In this document: positions 26,205 through 58,317 of the stretch, piece after piece
How positions within the stretch are numbered: the stretch's first letter is position 1
Layout of the letters: every line of letters starts with the position of its first letter
Assembly (NCBI RefSeq): GCF_036320965.1
Contig: NC_092235.1
Location: forward strand, 26,325,476 to 26,389,475
DNA: 64,000 nucleotides
DNA from: Panulirus ornatus
Taxonomy: Eukaryota; Arthropoda; Malacostraca; Decapoda; Palinuridae
Direction: 5' to 3'
The notes under the pieces: generated by a model
What the model was told of the DNA's origin: nothing
Database searches by the model: none
Seen by the model: only the letters and a program-made list of their open reading frames with translations
Program-made: the position numbers and the translations under genes

Positions 26205-26352
26205 GCTGTGTGTGTCTGCTCCAGCTGTGTGTGTCTGCTCCAGCTGTGTACGTCTGCCCCAGCTGTGTACGTCTGCTCCAGCTGTGTACGTCTGCTCCAG
26301 CTGTGTACGTCTGCTCCAGCTGTGTGTGTCTGCTCCAGCTGTGTGTGTCTGG
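26205..26352. repeat. 19-bp tandem repeat, about 7 copies
   Basis: Unit CTGTGTACGTCTGCTCCAG, alternating with a TGTGTGTC form; the arrangement is head-to-tail. Confidence 0.93.
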
Positions 26353-26666
26353 TGCCCTACATTGGCCCCGCCACTTGACCTGCCATATCCCTCCTGCTGG
26401 TGCTGCTACAGGAGCCGTCTGTAGGGCCCAGGGTGTACTGTTCACCCAGCAGATGATTGAAGTGCCTCTCTATGTATGTGTGAGTGTACAGCTGATGCAG
26501 TTGATGTAAGAATGCTTATTCTGGTTTAGTTAATGGTGGTAGTAGTATAGTAGTAGTGGTAGTAGAAGTACTAGCAAAGGTAATCTTTAGGGATGACACT
26601 TTTAGTTGTGGTAAAAATAACGAATGGCACTGTGGATATCAAGACTTTTTGATCAGTCTGTTCAGG

Positions 26667-26668
<2 letters not shown>

Positions 26669-26708
<40 letters not shown>
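26669..26708. repeat. (GA)n microsatellite
   Basis: A pure run. Confidence 0.95.
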
Positions 26709-27078
26709 ATAACAGTATTCAGGTGTGGAGAGAGGGTCACCTGGTGACCGCGTTCTCAGGTTACAGTACGCCAGAGAGGCGGTGAGCTGGTGGGGTGGGT
26801 CGCTAGCGTGTTGGTGGCTACCGTCCGACCACACCTCCATCCCGCGTCCTGCTGGCTTGTGGCAGCTCGGCCACCACGACCAGTTTGGTTCATCTCTAGG
26901 ACTGCCAGCCTCCGGTCTTGGCCTCCTGTTTATAATTCATCCGTAGCCTTGAGCCTCCTGAGTTTGAATACTAACCAGGACCAGATTTCTGACCTAACTT
27001 TCTAATTATGTCTCGTAGGAGTCGCTTCTGAGGCTGCTATATTCTGTGTGCGATGATGTAGGAGGGTGGGTAACGTAT

Positions 27079-27080
27079 AC

Positions 27081-27113
<33 letters not shown>
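27079..27113. repeat. (AGT)n microsatellite
   Basis: About 11 units. Confidence 0.94.
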
Positions 27114-27689
27114 CCCAAGGTAGCGAGAGTAGACCCAGCATTGCCTCATGCGCTCCGGGCTTCATGAAGGAAGTGGTTCGAAGGTTCGATGAATTAAGAC
27201 TAAAGTCATGAGTCGTGAGGTCGTAAGGTAATGAAGAGCGTGACGTCATCTCCAGGTGACTCTTCACCTAATGCCCCCCCGCCAGGGGAATCACCTACAC
27301 CTTCACCTTGTCCATCAATAGATCATCCATCCTCTCCTCCTTACTTATAACTGTACCTCCGTCCTTCATTATCAGTCTCTGCTGGTCACTCTTCTCCTTG
27401 TCTTCTCTCCCACCTCCGCTTCTTTTTTTTATCCACACCACTTATCTCTCTCCCATGCCTTTCTCTCCCGTCTCTCCCACTCCTGTTCTGGCCTGGCCCC
27501 TCCCATTTACCGCCACGTCTCACAGTTGTCCCTCACATTACCATGACCCGTGGAGAAGTTTACTCCTTCCATTCCTCTTAGGTAAACTGTTGTTCTCGGC
27601 TGGAGTAAACTGTATACCGGGCGTAAACCATGCACACTGGCAAGCGTTGGCAACACCAGGGTGGAACCTCTCCCACGTAAACTAGGTTT

Positions 27690-28110
27690 AATGACACTTA
27701 AACCACACCAGGACAGGGTTGTGGGCATTTAAACCTAACCAGGACGGTTGTGGGCATTTAAACCTCACCAGGACGGTTGTGGGCATTTAAACCTCACCAG
27801 GAGAGGGTTATGGACATTTGAACCACCGGGTCACGGTTGTTGGGCACTTAAACCACACCAGGACGGTGTTATGAGCACTTAAACCTTACCAGGACACGGT
27901 TATGGGACTTAAACCTTACTAGGACACGGTTATGAGCACTTACACCTTACCAGGACACGGTTATGGGCACTTAAACCACACCAGGACACGGTTATGGGCA
28001 CTTAAACCACACCAGGACACGGTTATGGACACATAACCTTACCAGGACGGTGTTATGGGCACTTAAACCACACCAGAACAGGATTGTGGGCACTTAAAAC
28101 CACATCTGCG
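27690..28110. repeat. Degenerate tandem repeat, about 32-bp period
   Basis: Units around ACACGGTTATGGGCACTTAA then ACCACACCAGG recur at least 12 times, then decay between 28110 and 28570 into recognisable AAACCACA/AGGACA pieces. No gene in this stretch. Confidence 0.85.
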
Positions 28111-28721
28111 TAGGTATGTAGGCACGTAATGTGCACAGAAGGGTTAATATACAACACCAGAACAAGTCTGGGACAGTATAACCCTCATTAGAGGTCATTA
28201 GGGCATGCATACAACTAGTAGGCAGTTTTGGGATGGTATAAACCACATCAGGGGGAATATTAGGCATATAAACCACACTAAGACTGATTTAAGACAATAT
28301 AGATCTCCTCAGATATCTAGGGCTTGAATTATAAACCAGCTCAGAAATGAAGGACATATATAAACCCCACTTGACAGGTCTAGGACAGTACAAACCACTG
28401 CAGGATAATGATAAGACATAAAACCACACCAAGACAGGTTTTGAGACAACCTAAACCTCTTATAGAGTGTGGGACATGGACTAAAACAGGTTAGTGGTGG
28501 CTGAAGTCACAGATACCACACCAGTGAAGTGTATGACTTACATAAACCACAGCAGGACATGGTTTAAGGCACGTACATGGGTCACATTATAAATGGCGTA
28601 AGGGCAGTGTTCACAGAACTCACCAGCGGTTCGAATTCTGTGAAACTTTTTGATGATTATTATTATTATCCTAATATATGCCAGAAGGTCCCACACGCAT
28701 GCCAAGCATCAGACTAGCTTC

Positions 28722-29012
28722 CTGAGCACCACTACGGTACGATCCTTGACCACTTCGGTACGATCCTTGACCACTACGGTACGATCCTTGACCACTGCGG
28801 TACCATCCTTGACCACTGCGGTACATCCTTGACCACTGCAATACGATCCTTAGCCACTACGGTGCGGCCCCTGAACACAACGGTACGGACGGCGTTTCAA
28901 CACGATAGTGCAATTTTGGGTATGCTGTTTTGATACAATTTTATGCTTGAGCGTCACTTCGTCGTGCTCTAGGGTCGTACCGTTGTGCTCAAGAGTCGTA
29001 CTATTGTGCTCA
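28722..29012. repeat. 21-bp repeat family, third array with inversion
   Basis: Between 28722 and 28890 about eight units of the type CCACTACGGTACGATCCTTG; at 28963-29012 three units in the opposite direction (CGTCGTGCTCTAGGGTCGTA). Both are divergent forms of the 3079-3560 unit. Confidence 0.8.
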
Positions 29013-30075
29013 GTGGGGTTGGAGTTTTCACGCGTCGTGCGGTCGGAAAGTGTATTATTATAACCCGACACAGAAATGAGAGATAGTGACGGCAGCATCA
29101 GCAACCACATTAGATAGAACAAAAAAAATCAGCGAGAGTTTCCCATAAAATGTTGAAAACCAGCGAATGTATCCGTCAGCGACCGTTCCTTGAGCTAACA
29201 GACCGACCACGTTGACACCATTTGCCGATTTTATTGTGTTTAACATCAATTCCGACCGAAGCTTAAAGATGTTAATGATGGAATGTAGTCGTAGGATTGT
29301 ATAATGAGGGGCCATAATGAAGCAGTTGTGTTAATGATAGAAAATTTTGATATGTAGTTACAGGAGGGCAGTAATTCCTCAGAAGAATTTTGCCAGCGCA
29401 CGGAGCCCCAATGTAAACAAAGAGAGCAGGAGGAGCAGGGTCCCAGCTCACACAGTCATGGACGCCAGACCATAAACACAGCCCACGCGATCTCTAAATA
29501 AAGATTTTTAAAACTAAATTAAAATTATACCGTGCTGTGTTGAGAGATGAGTTGATTATTATTCCTGATGAAAACAGAATATTTATAATACCTGATCTCT
29601 GCTTAGTTAGATGACTACATGTAAATAGAATAATTTTAATATACATAGTACCCGGTTTCTACTTTTTGTTTTAGAGAGAATTATTATAACTAATCATATT
29701 AATTAATGCATGTAATATGTGCAGTTAATTTCTTATAGAATGGTATTTAGAATTAAGAAAAAGAATGAGATATACCAGACGCGATATAGACTTGACACAT
29801 CATTATGCAGACGTAACAGTTGCTATGCACAACTGCAGACGACCTTACCGCGGAACACGACCCTTGAGACGTGCACTACGACCAGTCAGGTCGTCTGGCT
29901 GGCCACCTGGAATGAATGAGGTGCTATTTGATGGTATTAGGGCCGCACCAGGGCAGGTCAGGGGGCACTGTGACCTCCCTAGGGTGGGCCTGTCTGGGGG
30001 TCACGTAATTGAAGTTAAATAGTCAGGCGAGAGCCGACTGTGAAAGCCATCCGTCACCGTCACACCAACAAGAAG

Positions 30076-30077
<2 letters not shown>

Positions 30078-30149
<72 letters not shown>
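30078..30149. repeat. (CT)n microsatellite
   Basis: A pure run. Confidence 0.97.
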
Positions 30150-30151
<2 letters not shown>

Positions 30152-30361
30152 TGTGTATTCAGCAATGGATGGCCGGCTGTCTGTTAGCAGGGAGCCACTT
30201 TTATTCTCGCTTTCCGGTGAGTGGGCAGTGAAGGTGACCTGGGAGAAGGTCAGATTGACCTGGGTAAGGGTTAATGTGACCTGGGAGATGGATGGAAAAA
30301 CATGGAAAGAATAAGTACATAATGGATGGCGTCTGTTTTACTATTCGTGGAATTGTTAATA

Positions 30362-30363
30362 AT

Positions 30364-30422
<59 letters not shown>
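30362..30422. repeat. (ATT)n microsatellite
   Basis: About 20 units. Confidence 0.96.
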
Positions 30423-30914
30423 GTAATGGGGAGATTGATCTGGGGAGAATGGTGACGGGTATAAAGACTAGGAGAGGAGAGAGAGAGAGGTGTGACTTGG
30501 CTTAGTGACTCTCGTATCACACCCACAGGTCAAGTGAAAGTCTTTAAGAGCATATGTCTGGTAGGCCCAGGGTCATCTCGTGGATAATCCCCAACCCCCT
30601 AACCTCTCCAGCTGGCGAATATTGACGCATCCAGTGTACTGTGTAAACATTTGTTCGTATTTCAAGAACTCATTGATGACTCTAAGGGATGACGATTTCA
30701 CCCAAGCATTATTTTTACCTCACTTTTTGCTTATTTGCTCACCCAGGAAGCATCGTGTGTAAATGTCAGCAAAATATACTTTTTTCTGTTTTGATATCGC
30801 TTTTGATATTTATAACTCAGAAAGATTTCTTAGCAGCGTCTTAAAGAGGAAACATTTGGTAGGTCGTATGTAGCAGAGGAACTAAATAAACATTTAGTTG
30901 GTTGAGTGATTTTG

Positions 30915-30975
30915 AATCTCCCGCGAAAGCGATAGTTTGGCGCCATGACCAGCCGCCTCCCCTCGTGTAAACAAA
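30915..30975. promoter_or_regulatory. E2F-like and forkhead-like motifs
   Basis: CCCGCGAAAGCG and TTTGGCGCC (about 30933-30942) resemble E2F sites, and TGTAAACA follows at about 30966. A second TGTAAACAAAG occurs at 29412. A 40-codon frame starting at the ATG in GCCATGACC (30945) has a hydrophobic stretch but no further support. Confidence 0.25.
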
Positions 30976-32477
30976 GGGAGAGTTGCCACATGCTCACCGA
31001 CTGTTTATTGGCACTGGTTATTTTAGGAGGATATTACAAATATTTTATAACTCCGATGTTGAACTAAAGTGCAGTTAATTTTCATGAAATTGTGACTTGT
31101 AGTGGAAGTACTAAAATAATGAAAGTCGTATCGGAAAAAGAATTAATTAATAAAGTATGTTGTAACTGCTTGCAGTGATAGGAGCTTTACGAAGTAAAGT
31201 GTCTTTACTTTTACTTGGACAAGTAAATGGCGTTTGTGTTTGTTTTTAAGGGAAATAAACTATGATAGAAAAGATAAGAAGAGTATTGCAAAGTATTATT
31301 AAAGATGTAATTAATTGAGTTTTTTACATAAATGAACTGAACGTTCAGAAGCGGGAAACTGAGGGTGAGGCAGGGTTGGCCCTCAAGTCTTGTTCGGGCT
31401 GATGGCCTTATTTTTCGCCTTGTAAGGACTTCTGTAGCCATGATCTTGGGGCAGGTGGGATTGAGTCAGTCAAAAGAGACATCAATCCATGGTAAGCCTC
31501 TCGTTCTCTAGTGAGGCGTGTCCCCTGAGACAAACTTGAGATGAGGCATATCATACGGTTGCACTGCCATATTGCCTAACGCTGTGGCACATCAGGACCA
31601 AGAGAAAAAGGTAAGGTTGGAGAGCAGGGCTGATCTGTACCGTTATTGACGAGGACTTACACTCTTGAAGCCTCAGGTAAGTGTCCTCGGACGATGTTAT
31701 CGTTAGAAAGTGAGGTGTGTTGAGTGAGGTAAGGATTGGCGGGACTCCATGGCAGAGATGCGTGTCTGCCGAGTTTCGTGAAGCTGTTGTAGGGAGGGAG
31801 TGTGACGTTAGACGCCGGTCTTTGGGGTGGTTTTGATCTAGACGAGCCGCCTTGCCACCTGTAGGCATCACACACACAGTCACTGAGGACATGGTTAATG
31901 CAGACAGCGTACATAACATAAAAGAAGGAATTTATGAAGTCGTATGGCAGTAGCGAATATTCAAGACATGGAGCTGCACCAGTAACGTATCTAGCCCATT
32001 TTTCAACTATAGTAATATTTTGCTGCTATCAGTTGCATTACCGCTTCTATGTTATAATTTTGATCAAAAGATTCTGTAATTCTTTAAGAGTTTATTTAGA
32101 ATTAAGTTTGGCCTAACTCTTCAACACTTTATAATTACACTATATATTTTTATGTACATCCACTGTATGAACATTTTTAATCAAACCAGGGGCGCTATTT
32201 CGGTGCTTGCCATAGGCGCTATTTTCTCTAGATACTCCCCTGGGCTGCACGACCATTTAATTGTCTGTATATACGTAAAGTATTTCTGATAGTATGGATG
32301 AAGGGCACATGTGTAGGGGATGCATGGAGGCAAGTATAGAGGGTACAGCGGGTACAATCCATCGACATGGGGAGGGAGCGTTGCTGACCATGAGTCAGCA
32401 CGGACTAGCCTAGGGTCAGGCTGGCGTGGGTTCCGGGCAACAGGAGCGGAACTCGCTCCCCCCAACATGCGAATGGT

Positions 32478-32478
<1 letters not shown>

Positions 32479-32547
<69 letters not shown>
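32479..32547. repeat. (CT)n microsatellite
   Basis: A pure run. Confidence 0.97.
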
Positions 32548-32549
<2 letters not shown>

Positions 32550-33234
32550 CGCTGTTAACAACATTCCGTCAGAGATAACACAGCGAGGGTAGACCATAAC
32601 ACACGGGGTAGCGTGCTGCACGGGTGTTAGTGATGACGTCTGCAGTGGTAGGGAGGCTCTAGGATGGGGGGGAGGGGTAGCGGGGCTTTATTAGGGGGGG
32701 TAGAGGGGAAGGGCAAGTGGGTAGGTAGCTCCCATCCCCTACCCGGCGTCTGGTGGGCCCTGGACACAGCCAGTGTGACTGGCCGGCTCTACCCGCGCTG
32801 GGCAGACTCTCCTGCCGCCGGTCTGCTGGCTGTGGCTGGAAAGAGAAACAAAATGAAAAGTTTCAGACGTTCAGTATATTGAAGGGGGGGGGGGGGCACT
32901 TGTTCACGACTCCTCCACACTGGCTGAAACACCTTGAATTTCACTGGTCATTGTCTCGTGTTGAGAGAATCGTTTTTATCCGGTTTTGAGAGATTATTAT
33001 GACTGCTTTTTTTAAGGTAACTTTTTTTCTTCGTTTGATAGTTTTTTAGGGGGCGGGGTCTTTTTTTTTTTTTCATTTATTTAAGGACTTTAGTTCTGCT
33101 AGAATGATTCAGTGCCTGGCACAGACGCCTCGTGTGCGTAAGCAAGGCTTTGTGTGGCAAAGATTTTGTCTCGTCTTTTTGCCGGGAAGCTTTATATGAC
33201 TCACCTCTTGGCGTCCTAAAGTGTGACCGACGAT

Positions 33235-33370
33235 AACGTCACACTTATAGGGCGGAGCCAAAGTCGGTACAACCAATCATAGATGTACTATCCACTATGG
33301 CAATGACGTGTGTACTTGAGGCAGCGCAGTGCTCCAATCATAGGGTTAAGCGGGTTTGACGATGACGTCA
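33235..33370. promoter_or_regulatory. Duplicated CCAAT-CRE module with GC box
   Basis: AACGTCAC at 33235, GGGCGG at 33250, CCAATCATAG at 33273 followed by TGACGTG at 33304, then CCAATCATAG at 33334 followed by TGACGTCA at 33363. It lies 1.7 kb before the first recognised dystroglycan exon on the same strand. It could be an internal or main promoter of that gene, but this is inference. Confidence 0.4.
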
Positions 33371-33599
33371 GGGGAGGTTTCCGCTGCCAAACGTGTGGAA
33401 TGTGGTTGTGTAATATCTAGGAATTAAGACTGATGTTATATCGGGGCCAGACTCACTTGGGTGGGAGATAAGAGTGCATTACGGCTTCTAATGGAACGCC
33501 GGAGAATTACACGGGCGTGTTCCCCTGTCTGTCATAGGTTGATAGTTGCCATCTTTGATATGCCAGGTGAATGGTTGGTAATTTATGATGATCATCTTC

Positions 33600-34045
33600 A
33601 TTTTGACTGATTGATGGTTGCCATGTTCACCTTGGCAACTGGATGGTAGCCATCTTGCGGAATGGTTGCCATTTCCACTTTCCAGCCTGATGGTTGCCAC
33701 CTTGCCAGGTGGATGGTTGCCAGTTGGATGGCTACCATCTTTATCTTGCCAACGGTGGGATTGCCACCTTTTACTTGTCAACTGCATGGTTGGGATTTGA
33801 CTTAATAGCTAGGTGGTTGCCATCTTTTGATTAACTTGCCAGCTGGGTGGTTGTCATATTCTTGCCAAAGATTTGTGGTTGTCACATACACCTACTAGTT
33901 GGTTGTCATATTTAACCTACGCATTGGATGATTGCCATCTTGTCAGCTAGACGTTTGCCATCTATAATACCAAATTGGGTAGTTTAATGGTGGTCATCGT
34001 TACTATCCATTGGGCTGGTTGCCATTATTAACTTGCCGTCTGTAT
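33600..34045. repeat. Degenerate GGATGGTTGCCATCTTG tandem tract
   Basis: Around fifteen imperfect copies of GGATGGTTGCCATCTT separated by variable CTTGCCAACTG-type spacers, period about 27-35 bp. It is an old decaying minisatellite. Confidence 0.75.
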
Positions 34046-34049
34046 GTCG

Positions 34050-34130
34050 GCCCGCAGACCGTTGCCTCAAACAGCCTGACTGATTAGACCAGCAGTTGCA
34101 AAGTATGGTCCAAGCCTAGTGTCTGAGGGT
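34050..34130. repeat. Dispersed CAAACAGCCTGACTGAT repeat family
   Basis: GGCCCGCAGACCGTTGCCTC then AAACAGCCTGACTGATTAGA and CCAGCAG. Related pieces occur at about 1408-1434 (GGCCTGCAGACCGCGGCCTC), 25398-25430 (AACAGTTTGACTGATCACAC, CAGCAAC) and 39962-40000 (TTGCAGCCTCAAACAGCC, then ATATTAGCAGAAC). A short interspersed family of unknown class. Confidence 0.45.
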
Positions 34131-34564
34131 CAGCAACAGACCTCTGGTAAAACCTACATAGGCCAGAGGAAACCAGTATGGATCGGTGAATTGTGGGAAC
34201 TGAGCAGAGTGTAGGTCGTCCACCAGTGTGGGGACTGAGGAGGAGGAGGGAATATGAGTACCAGGGTCAGGATTGTCAGCAGCTGTCAGGGCCCTGTCCC
34301 GCCTGCGGCAGGCTGCCCTCTCTGCAGACAATGCCTGGTGGATGACGCTAGCACTTAATATGTAGCAATAAATTTGATAAAACACCCCACCCCTTGCTGA
34401 CCTAACCTGTCCCTCTCCACCATCACCACCCTCAAACAACATTTAATATTGATAATGACTAAGAATAATGATAATGACATTTTCTCATATTTTTATGCTT
34501 TACCCCCTTGGAAAAAAATAACCTTAATTAGCTTCCTATCCTCTTTCTTCTTTTAGGAATAAGT

Positions 34565-34680
34565 AAAACAGTAGGGGAGGATTTACAGCTCCCCCTGTCT
34601 TTGCTTCTGCCCCTTATATTCACCTTGTGTGACACATCTTATGTATTTGGGTTGTATTCTTTTCCCCATCCCCACAGATT
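34565..34680 (-). mobile_element. Degenerate SINE-like head fragment (S1)
   Basis: GGGGAGGATTTACAGCTCCC, GTGTGACACATCTTATGTAT and TTCTTTTCCCCATCCCCA follow the order of the head half of S5 and S7 with many changes. Confidence 0.4.
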
Positions 34681-35066
34681 GTAAAAATGATGATAATGAT
34701 TCATAAGTAAAAATAGTAGTAGTAGTGGTAATAATGATAATATTATTATTATTATTATTGATGATTATAGTAACACATGATGACTGCAAAGGAATTCTGA
34801 ATTCCATTGTACTTTTGTATATTACGATTTGTCTCATTCACACAGTAACAAATGTTGTGAACAATTTGCCACACTTTCTGCTGCCTATAATCTTTTCCAG
34901 TATTACTTCTTTGTCAACATTATATACACAGCAGTCTGTGTGAAGATACGAAATGGCCTTAGTTAAAGTATTGCTGTATGCACTTGATGTGTATTCAGGT
35001 TTTGAGTTTATGATATTATTCTTTGTAGTTTTAAGTTATAGCATTTTAAATGCAATTATGTTGCAG

Positions 35067-55024
<19,958 letters not shown>

Positions 55025-55256
55025 AACTAGTCTAGTGTTTTCACATTATCCCTGGTGGGTGAGAGATGAAGGTAAGCACAGTAAATTAAGTTCATAATTA
55101 AACAATTGGTTTTCATAATGGTGCTTATTAAGTGGCTTGCCCAGGTTCAACTAGGGAAATATGCCCCTCCAGAGGATAAGGTGGAGGAAGATGTAGGGAT
55201 ATTTCTTTGCTTGTAGAAAGAGTTAATTATTTCAAACTTTATTGAGCATGTGGTTA

Positions 55257-55329
<73 letters not shown>
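55025..55329 (+). other. Dg: Proximal 3' UTR of dystroglycan
   Basis: Downstream of the stop there is no AATAAA before the retroelement insertion. One ATTAAA variant lies at 55097-55102, then a pure (AT)n tract from 55266 to 55328. Whether transcripts end here or read through the LINE cannot be told from sequence. Confidence 0.5.
55265..55328. repeat. (AT)n between the gene and L5
   Basis: A pure run after a short A-run. Confidence 0.96.
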
Positions 55330-55331
<2 letters not shown>

Positions 55332-58134
55332 ATTTTAACTTTCTAAAAGGGGAAACAGAAGAAGGAGTCATGCAGGGAGTGCTAATCCTCCTCAAAGGCT
55401 CTGATTGGGGTGTCTAAATGTGTGTGGATGTAACCAAGATGAGAAAAAAGGAGATAGGTTGCATGTTTGAGGAAAGGAAGCTGGATGTTTTGGCTCTGAG
55501 CGAAACGAAGCTCAAGGGTAAAGGGGAAGTGTTTTGGGAGTAAAGTCACAGGTTGGTGAGAGGACAAGAGCAAGGGAAGGAGTAGCACTACTTCTGAAAC
55601 AGGAGTGGTGGAAATATGTGATAGAATGTAAGAAAGTAAACTCTAGATTGATATGGGTAAAACTGAAAGTGGATGGAGAGAGATAGGTGATTATTGGTGC
55701 ATATGCACCTGGTCATGAGAAGAAAGATCATGAGAGGCAAGTGTTTTGGGAGCAGCTGAGTGAGTGTGTTAGTAGTTTTGATGCACGAGACTGGGTTATA
55801 GTAAAGGGTGATTTGAATGCAAAGGTGAGTAATGTGGCAGTTGAGGGAATAAGTGGTGTACATGGGGTGTTCACTGTTGTAAATGGAAATGGTGAAGAGC
55901 TTGTAGATTTGTGTGCTGAAAAAGGACTGGTGATTGGGAATACCTGGTTTAAAAAGAGATATACATAAGCATACGTATGTAAGTAGGAGAGATGGCCAGA
56001 GAGCGTTACGGGATTATGTGTTAATTGATAGGTGTGCGAAAGAGAGACTTTTGGATGTTAAGGTGCTGAGAGGTGCAACTGGAGGGATGTCTGATCATTA
56101 TCTTGTGGAGGCAAAGGTGAAGATTTGTAGAGGTTTTCAGAAAAGAGAATGTGGGGGTGAAGAGAGTGGTGAGAGTAAGTGAGCTTGGGAAGGAGACTTA
56201 TGTGAGGAAGTACCAGGAGAGACTGAGTTAAGAATGGGAAAAGGTGAGAGCAAAGGACACAAGGGGAGTGGGAGAAGAATGGGATGTATTTAGGGAAGCA
56301 GTGATGGCTTGCGCAGATGCTTGTGGCATGAGAAGCATGGGAGGTGGACAGATTAGAAAGGGTAGTGAGTGGTGGGATGAAGAAGTAAGATTATAGTGAA
56401 AGAGAAGAGAGAGGCTTTTGGACGAGTTTTGCAGGGAAATAGTGCAAATGACTGGGAAATGTATAAAAGAAAGAGGCAGGAGGTCAAGAGAAAGGTGCAA
56501 GAGGTGAAAAAGAGGGCAAATGAGAGTTGGGGTGAGAGAGTATCATTAAATTTTAGGGAGAATAAAAAGATGTTTTGGAAGGAATTAAATAAAGTGCATA
56601 AGACAAGAGAACAAATGGGAACATCGGTGAAGGGGGGCTAATGGGGAGGTGATAACAAGTAGTGGTGATGTGAGAGGATGGAATGAGTATTTTGAAGGTT
56701 TGTTGAATGTGTTAGATGATAAGAGTGGCAGATATAGGGTGTTTTGGACGAGGTGGTGTGCAAAGTGAGAGGGTTAGGGAAAATGATTTGGTAAGCAGAG
56801 AAGAGGTGGTAAAAGCTTTACAGAAGATGAAAGCCAGCAAGGCAGCAGGTTTGGATGGTATTGCAGTGGAATTTATTAAAAAGGGGGTGACTGTATTGCT
56901 GAGTGGTTGGTAAGGTTATTTAATGTGTGCATGACTCGGTGAGGTGCCTGAGGATTGGCGGAATGCTTGCATCGTGCCATTGTACGAAGGCAAAGGGGAT
57001 AAGAGTGAGTGCTCAAATTACAGAGGTATAAGTCTGTTGAGTATTCCTGGGAAATTATATGGAGGATATTGATTGAGAGGGTGAAGGCATGTACAGAGCA
57101 TCAGATTGGGGAAGAGCAGTGTAGTTTCAGAAGTGGTAGAGGATGTGTGGATCAGGTGTTTGCTTTGAAGAATGTTGGCAGCAGATGAAACCATGGAAAC
57201 AGAAGTGAGGACAGGGTGGGGGAGGGGGCAAAAGTTTTCGGAGCGTTGAAAAATGTGTGGAAGGTGAGAACATTATCTCGGAAAGCAAAAATGGGTATGT
57301 TTGAAGGAATGGTGGTTCCAACAATGTTAAATGGTTGCGAGGCGTGGGCTATAGATAGAGTTGTGCAGAGGAGGGTGGATGTGTTGGAAATGAGATGTTT
57401 GAGGACAATATGTGGTGTGATGTGGTTTGATCGAGTAAGTAATAATAGGGTAAGAGAGGTATGTGGTAATAAAAAGAGTGTGGTTGAGAGAGCACAAGAG
57501 GATGTTTTGAAATGGTTTGGTCACATGGAGAGAATGAGTGAGGAAAGATTAACAAAGAGGATATATGTGTCAGAGGTGGAGGGAACAAGGAGAAGTGGGA
57601 GACCAAATTGGGGTTGGAAAGATGGAGTGAAAAAGATTTTGAGTGATTGGGGCCTGAACATGCAGGAGGGTCAAAGGCGTGTAAGGAATAGAGTGAATTG
57701 GAACGATGTGGTATACTGAGGTCAACATGCTGTCAATGGATTGAACCAGGTTATGTGAAGCGTCTGGGGTAAACCATGGAAAGTTTTGTGAGGCCTGGAT
57801 GTGAATGGGAGCTGTGGTTTCGGTGCATTATACATGACAGCTAGAGACTGAGTGTTGTCTTTTCCTAGCGCTACCTTGCACGCATGTGGGGGTAGGGGGG
57901 TTGTCATTTCATGTGTGGCGGGGTGGCGACGGGAATGAATAAAGGCAGCAAGTATGAATCATGTACATGGGTATATGTCTGTGTATGTATATATATGTAT
58001 ACGTTGAAATGTATAGGTATGTATATGTGCTGTGTGTGGACGTGTATGTATGTACATGTGTATGTGGGTGGGTTGGGCCATTCTTTCGTCTGTTTCCTTG
58101 CGCTTCCTCGCTAGCGTGGGAGACAGTGACAAAG

Positions 58135-58137
<3 letters not shown>
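55330..58137 (+). mobile_element. LINE copy L5, endonuclease plus internally deleted RT
   Basis: A plus strand copy about 300 bp after the dystroglycan stop. An AP-endonuclease-like domain is visible in pieces: DVLALSETKLKG (55481 onward), VIVKGDLNAKVS (about 55800), and MSDHYLVEAKV (about 56090), separated by in-frame stops and frameshifts. The linker and early RT follow (56400-57175, including KMKASKAAGLDGIA and FRSGRGCVDQVFALKNV). At about 57175 the sequence jumps from KNV straight to the AADETMETEV block, removing motifs A, B and the FADD box. The C-terminal frame 57216-57719 and the long 3' UTR follow, ending with the shared tail near 58130. Confidence 0.9.
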
Positions 58138-58201
<64 letters not shown>

Positions 58202-58241
58202 GTATATATATATATATATATTATATATAATATATATTATG

Positions 58242-58316
<75 letters not shown>
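58137..58316. repeat. (AT)n after the L5 tail
   Basis: About 180 bp of AT with a few phase changes in the middle. Confidence 0.96.

Positions 58317-58317
<1 letters not shown>

Larger units (their letters stand above)
24848..34440. other. No gene supported; possible 5' region of dystroglycan
   Basis: Unique DNA between repeats. It may contain undetected 5' exons or the first intron of dystroglycan. Minus-strand frames at 29058-29315 and 31551-31919 are not low complexity but I recognise no family in them. Confidence 0.35.

Noticed and set aside
30945..31067. Short frame starting in GCCATGACC with a hydrophobic stretch as a signal-peptide exon
   Set aside because: No donor site at a fitting phase and no family resemblance; kept only as a regulatory-motif note.
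34953..35066. Hydrophobic N-terminal extension before exon A as a dystroglycan signal peptide
   Set aside because: A good acceptor (TTGCAG) lies at the junction, and known dystroglycans need a further part of the N-terminal Ig-like fold before this point; the extension is best read as intron.
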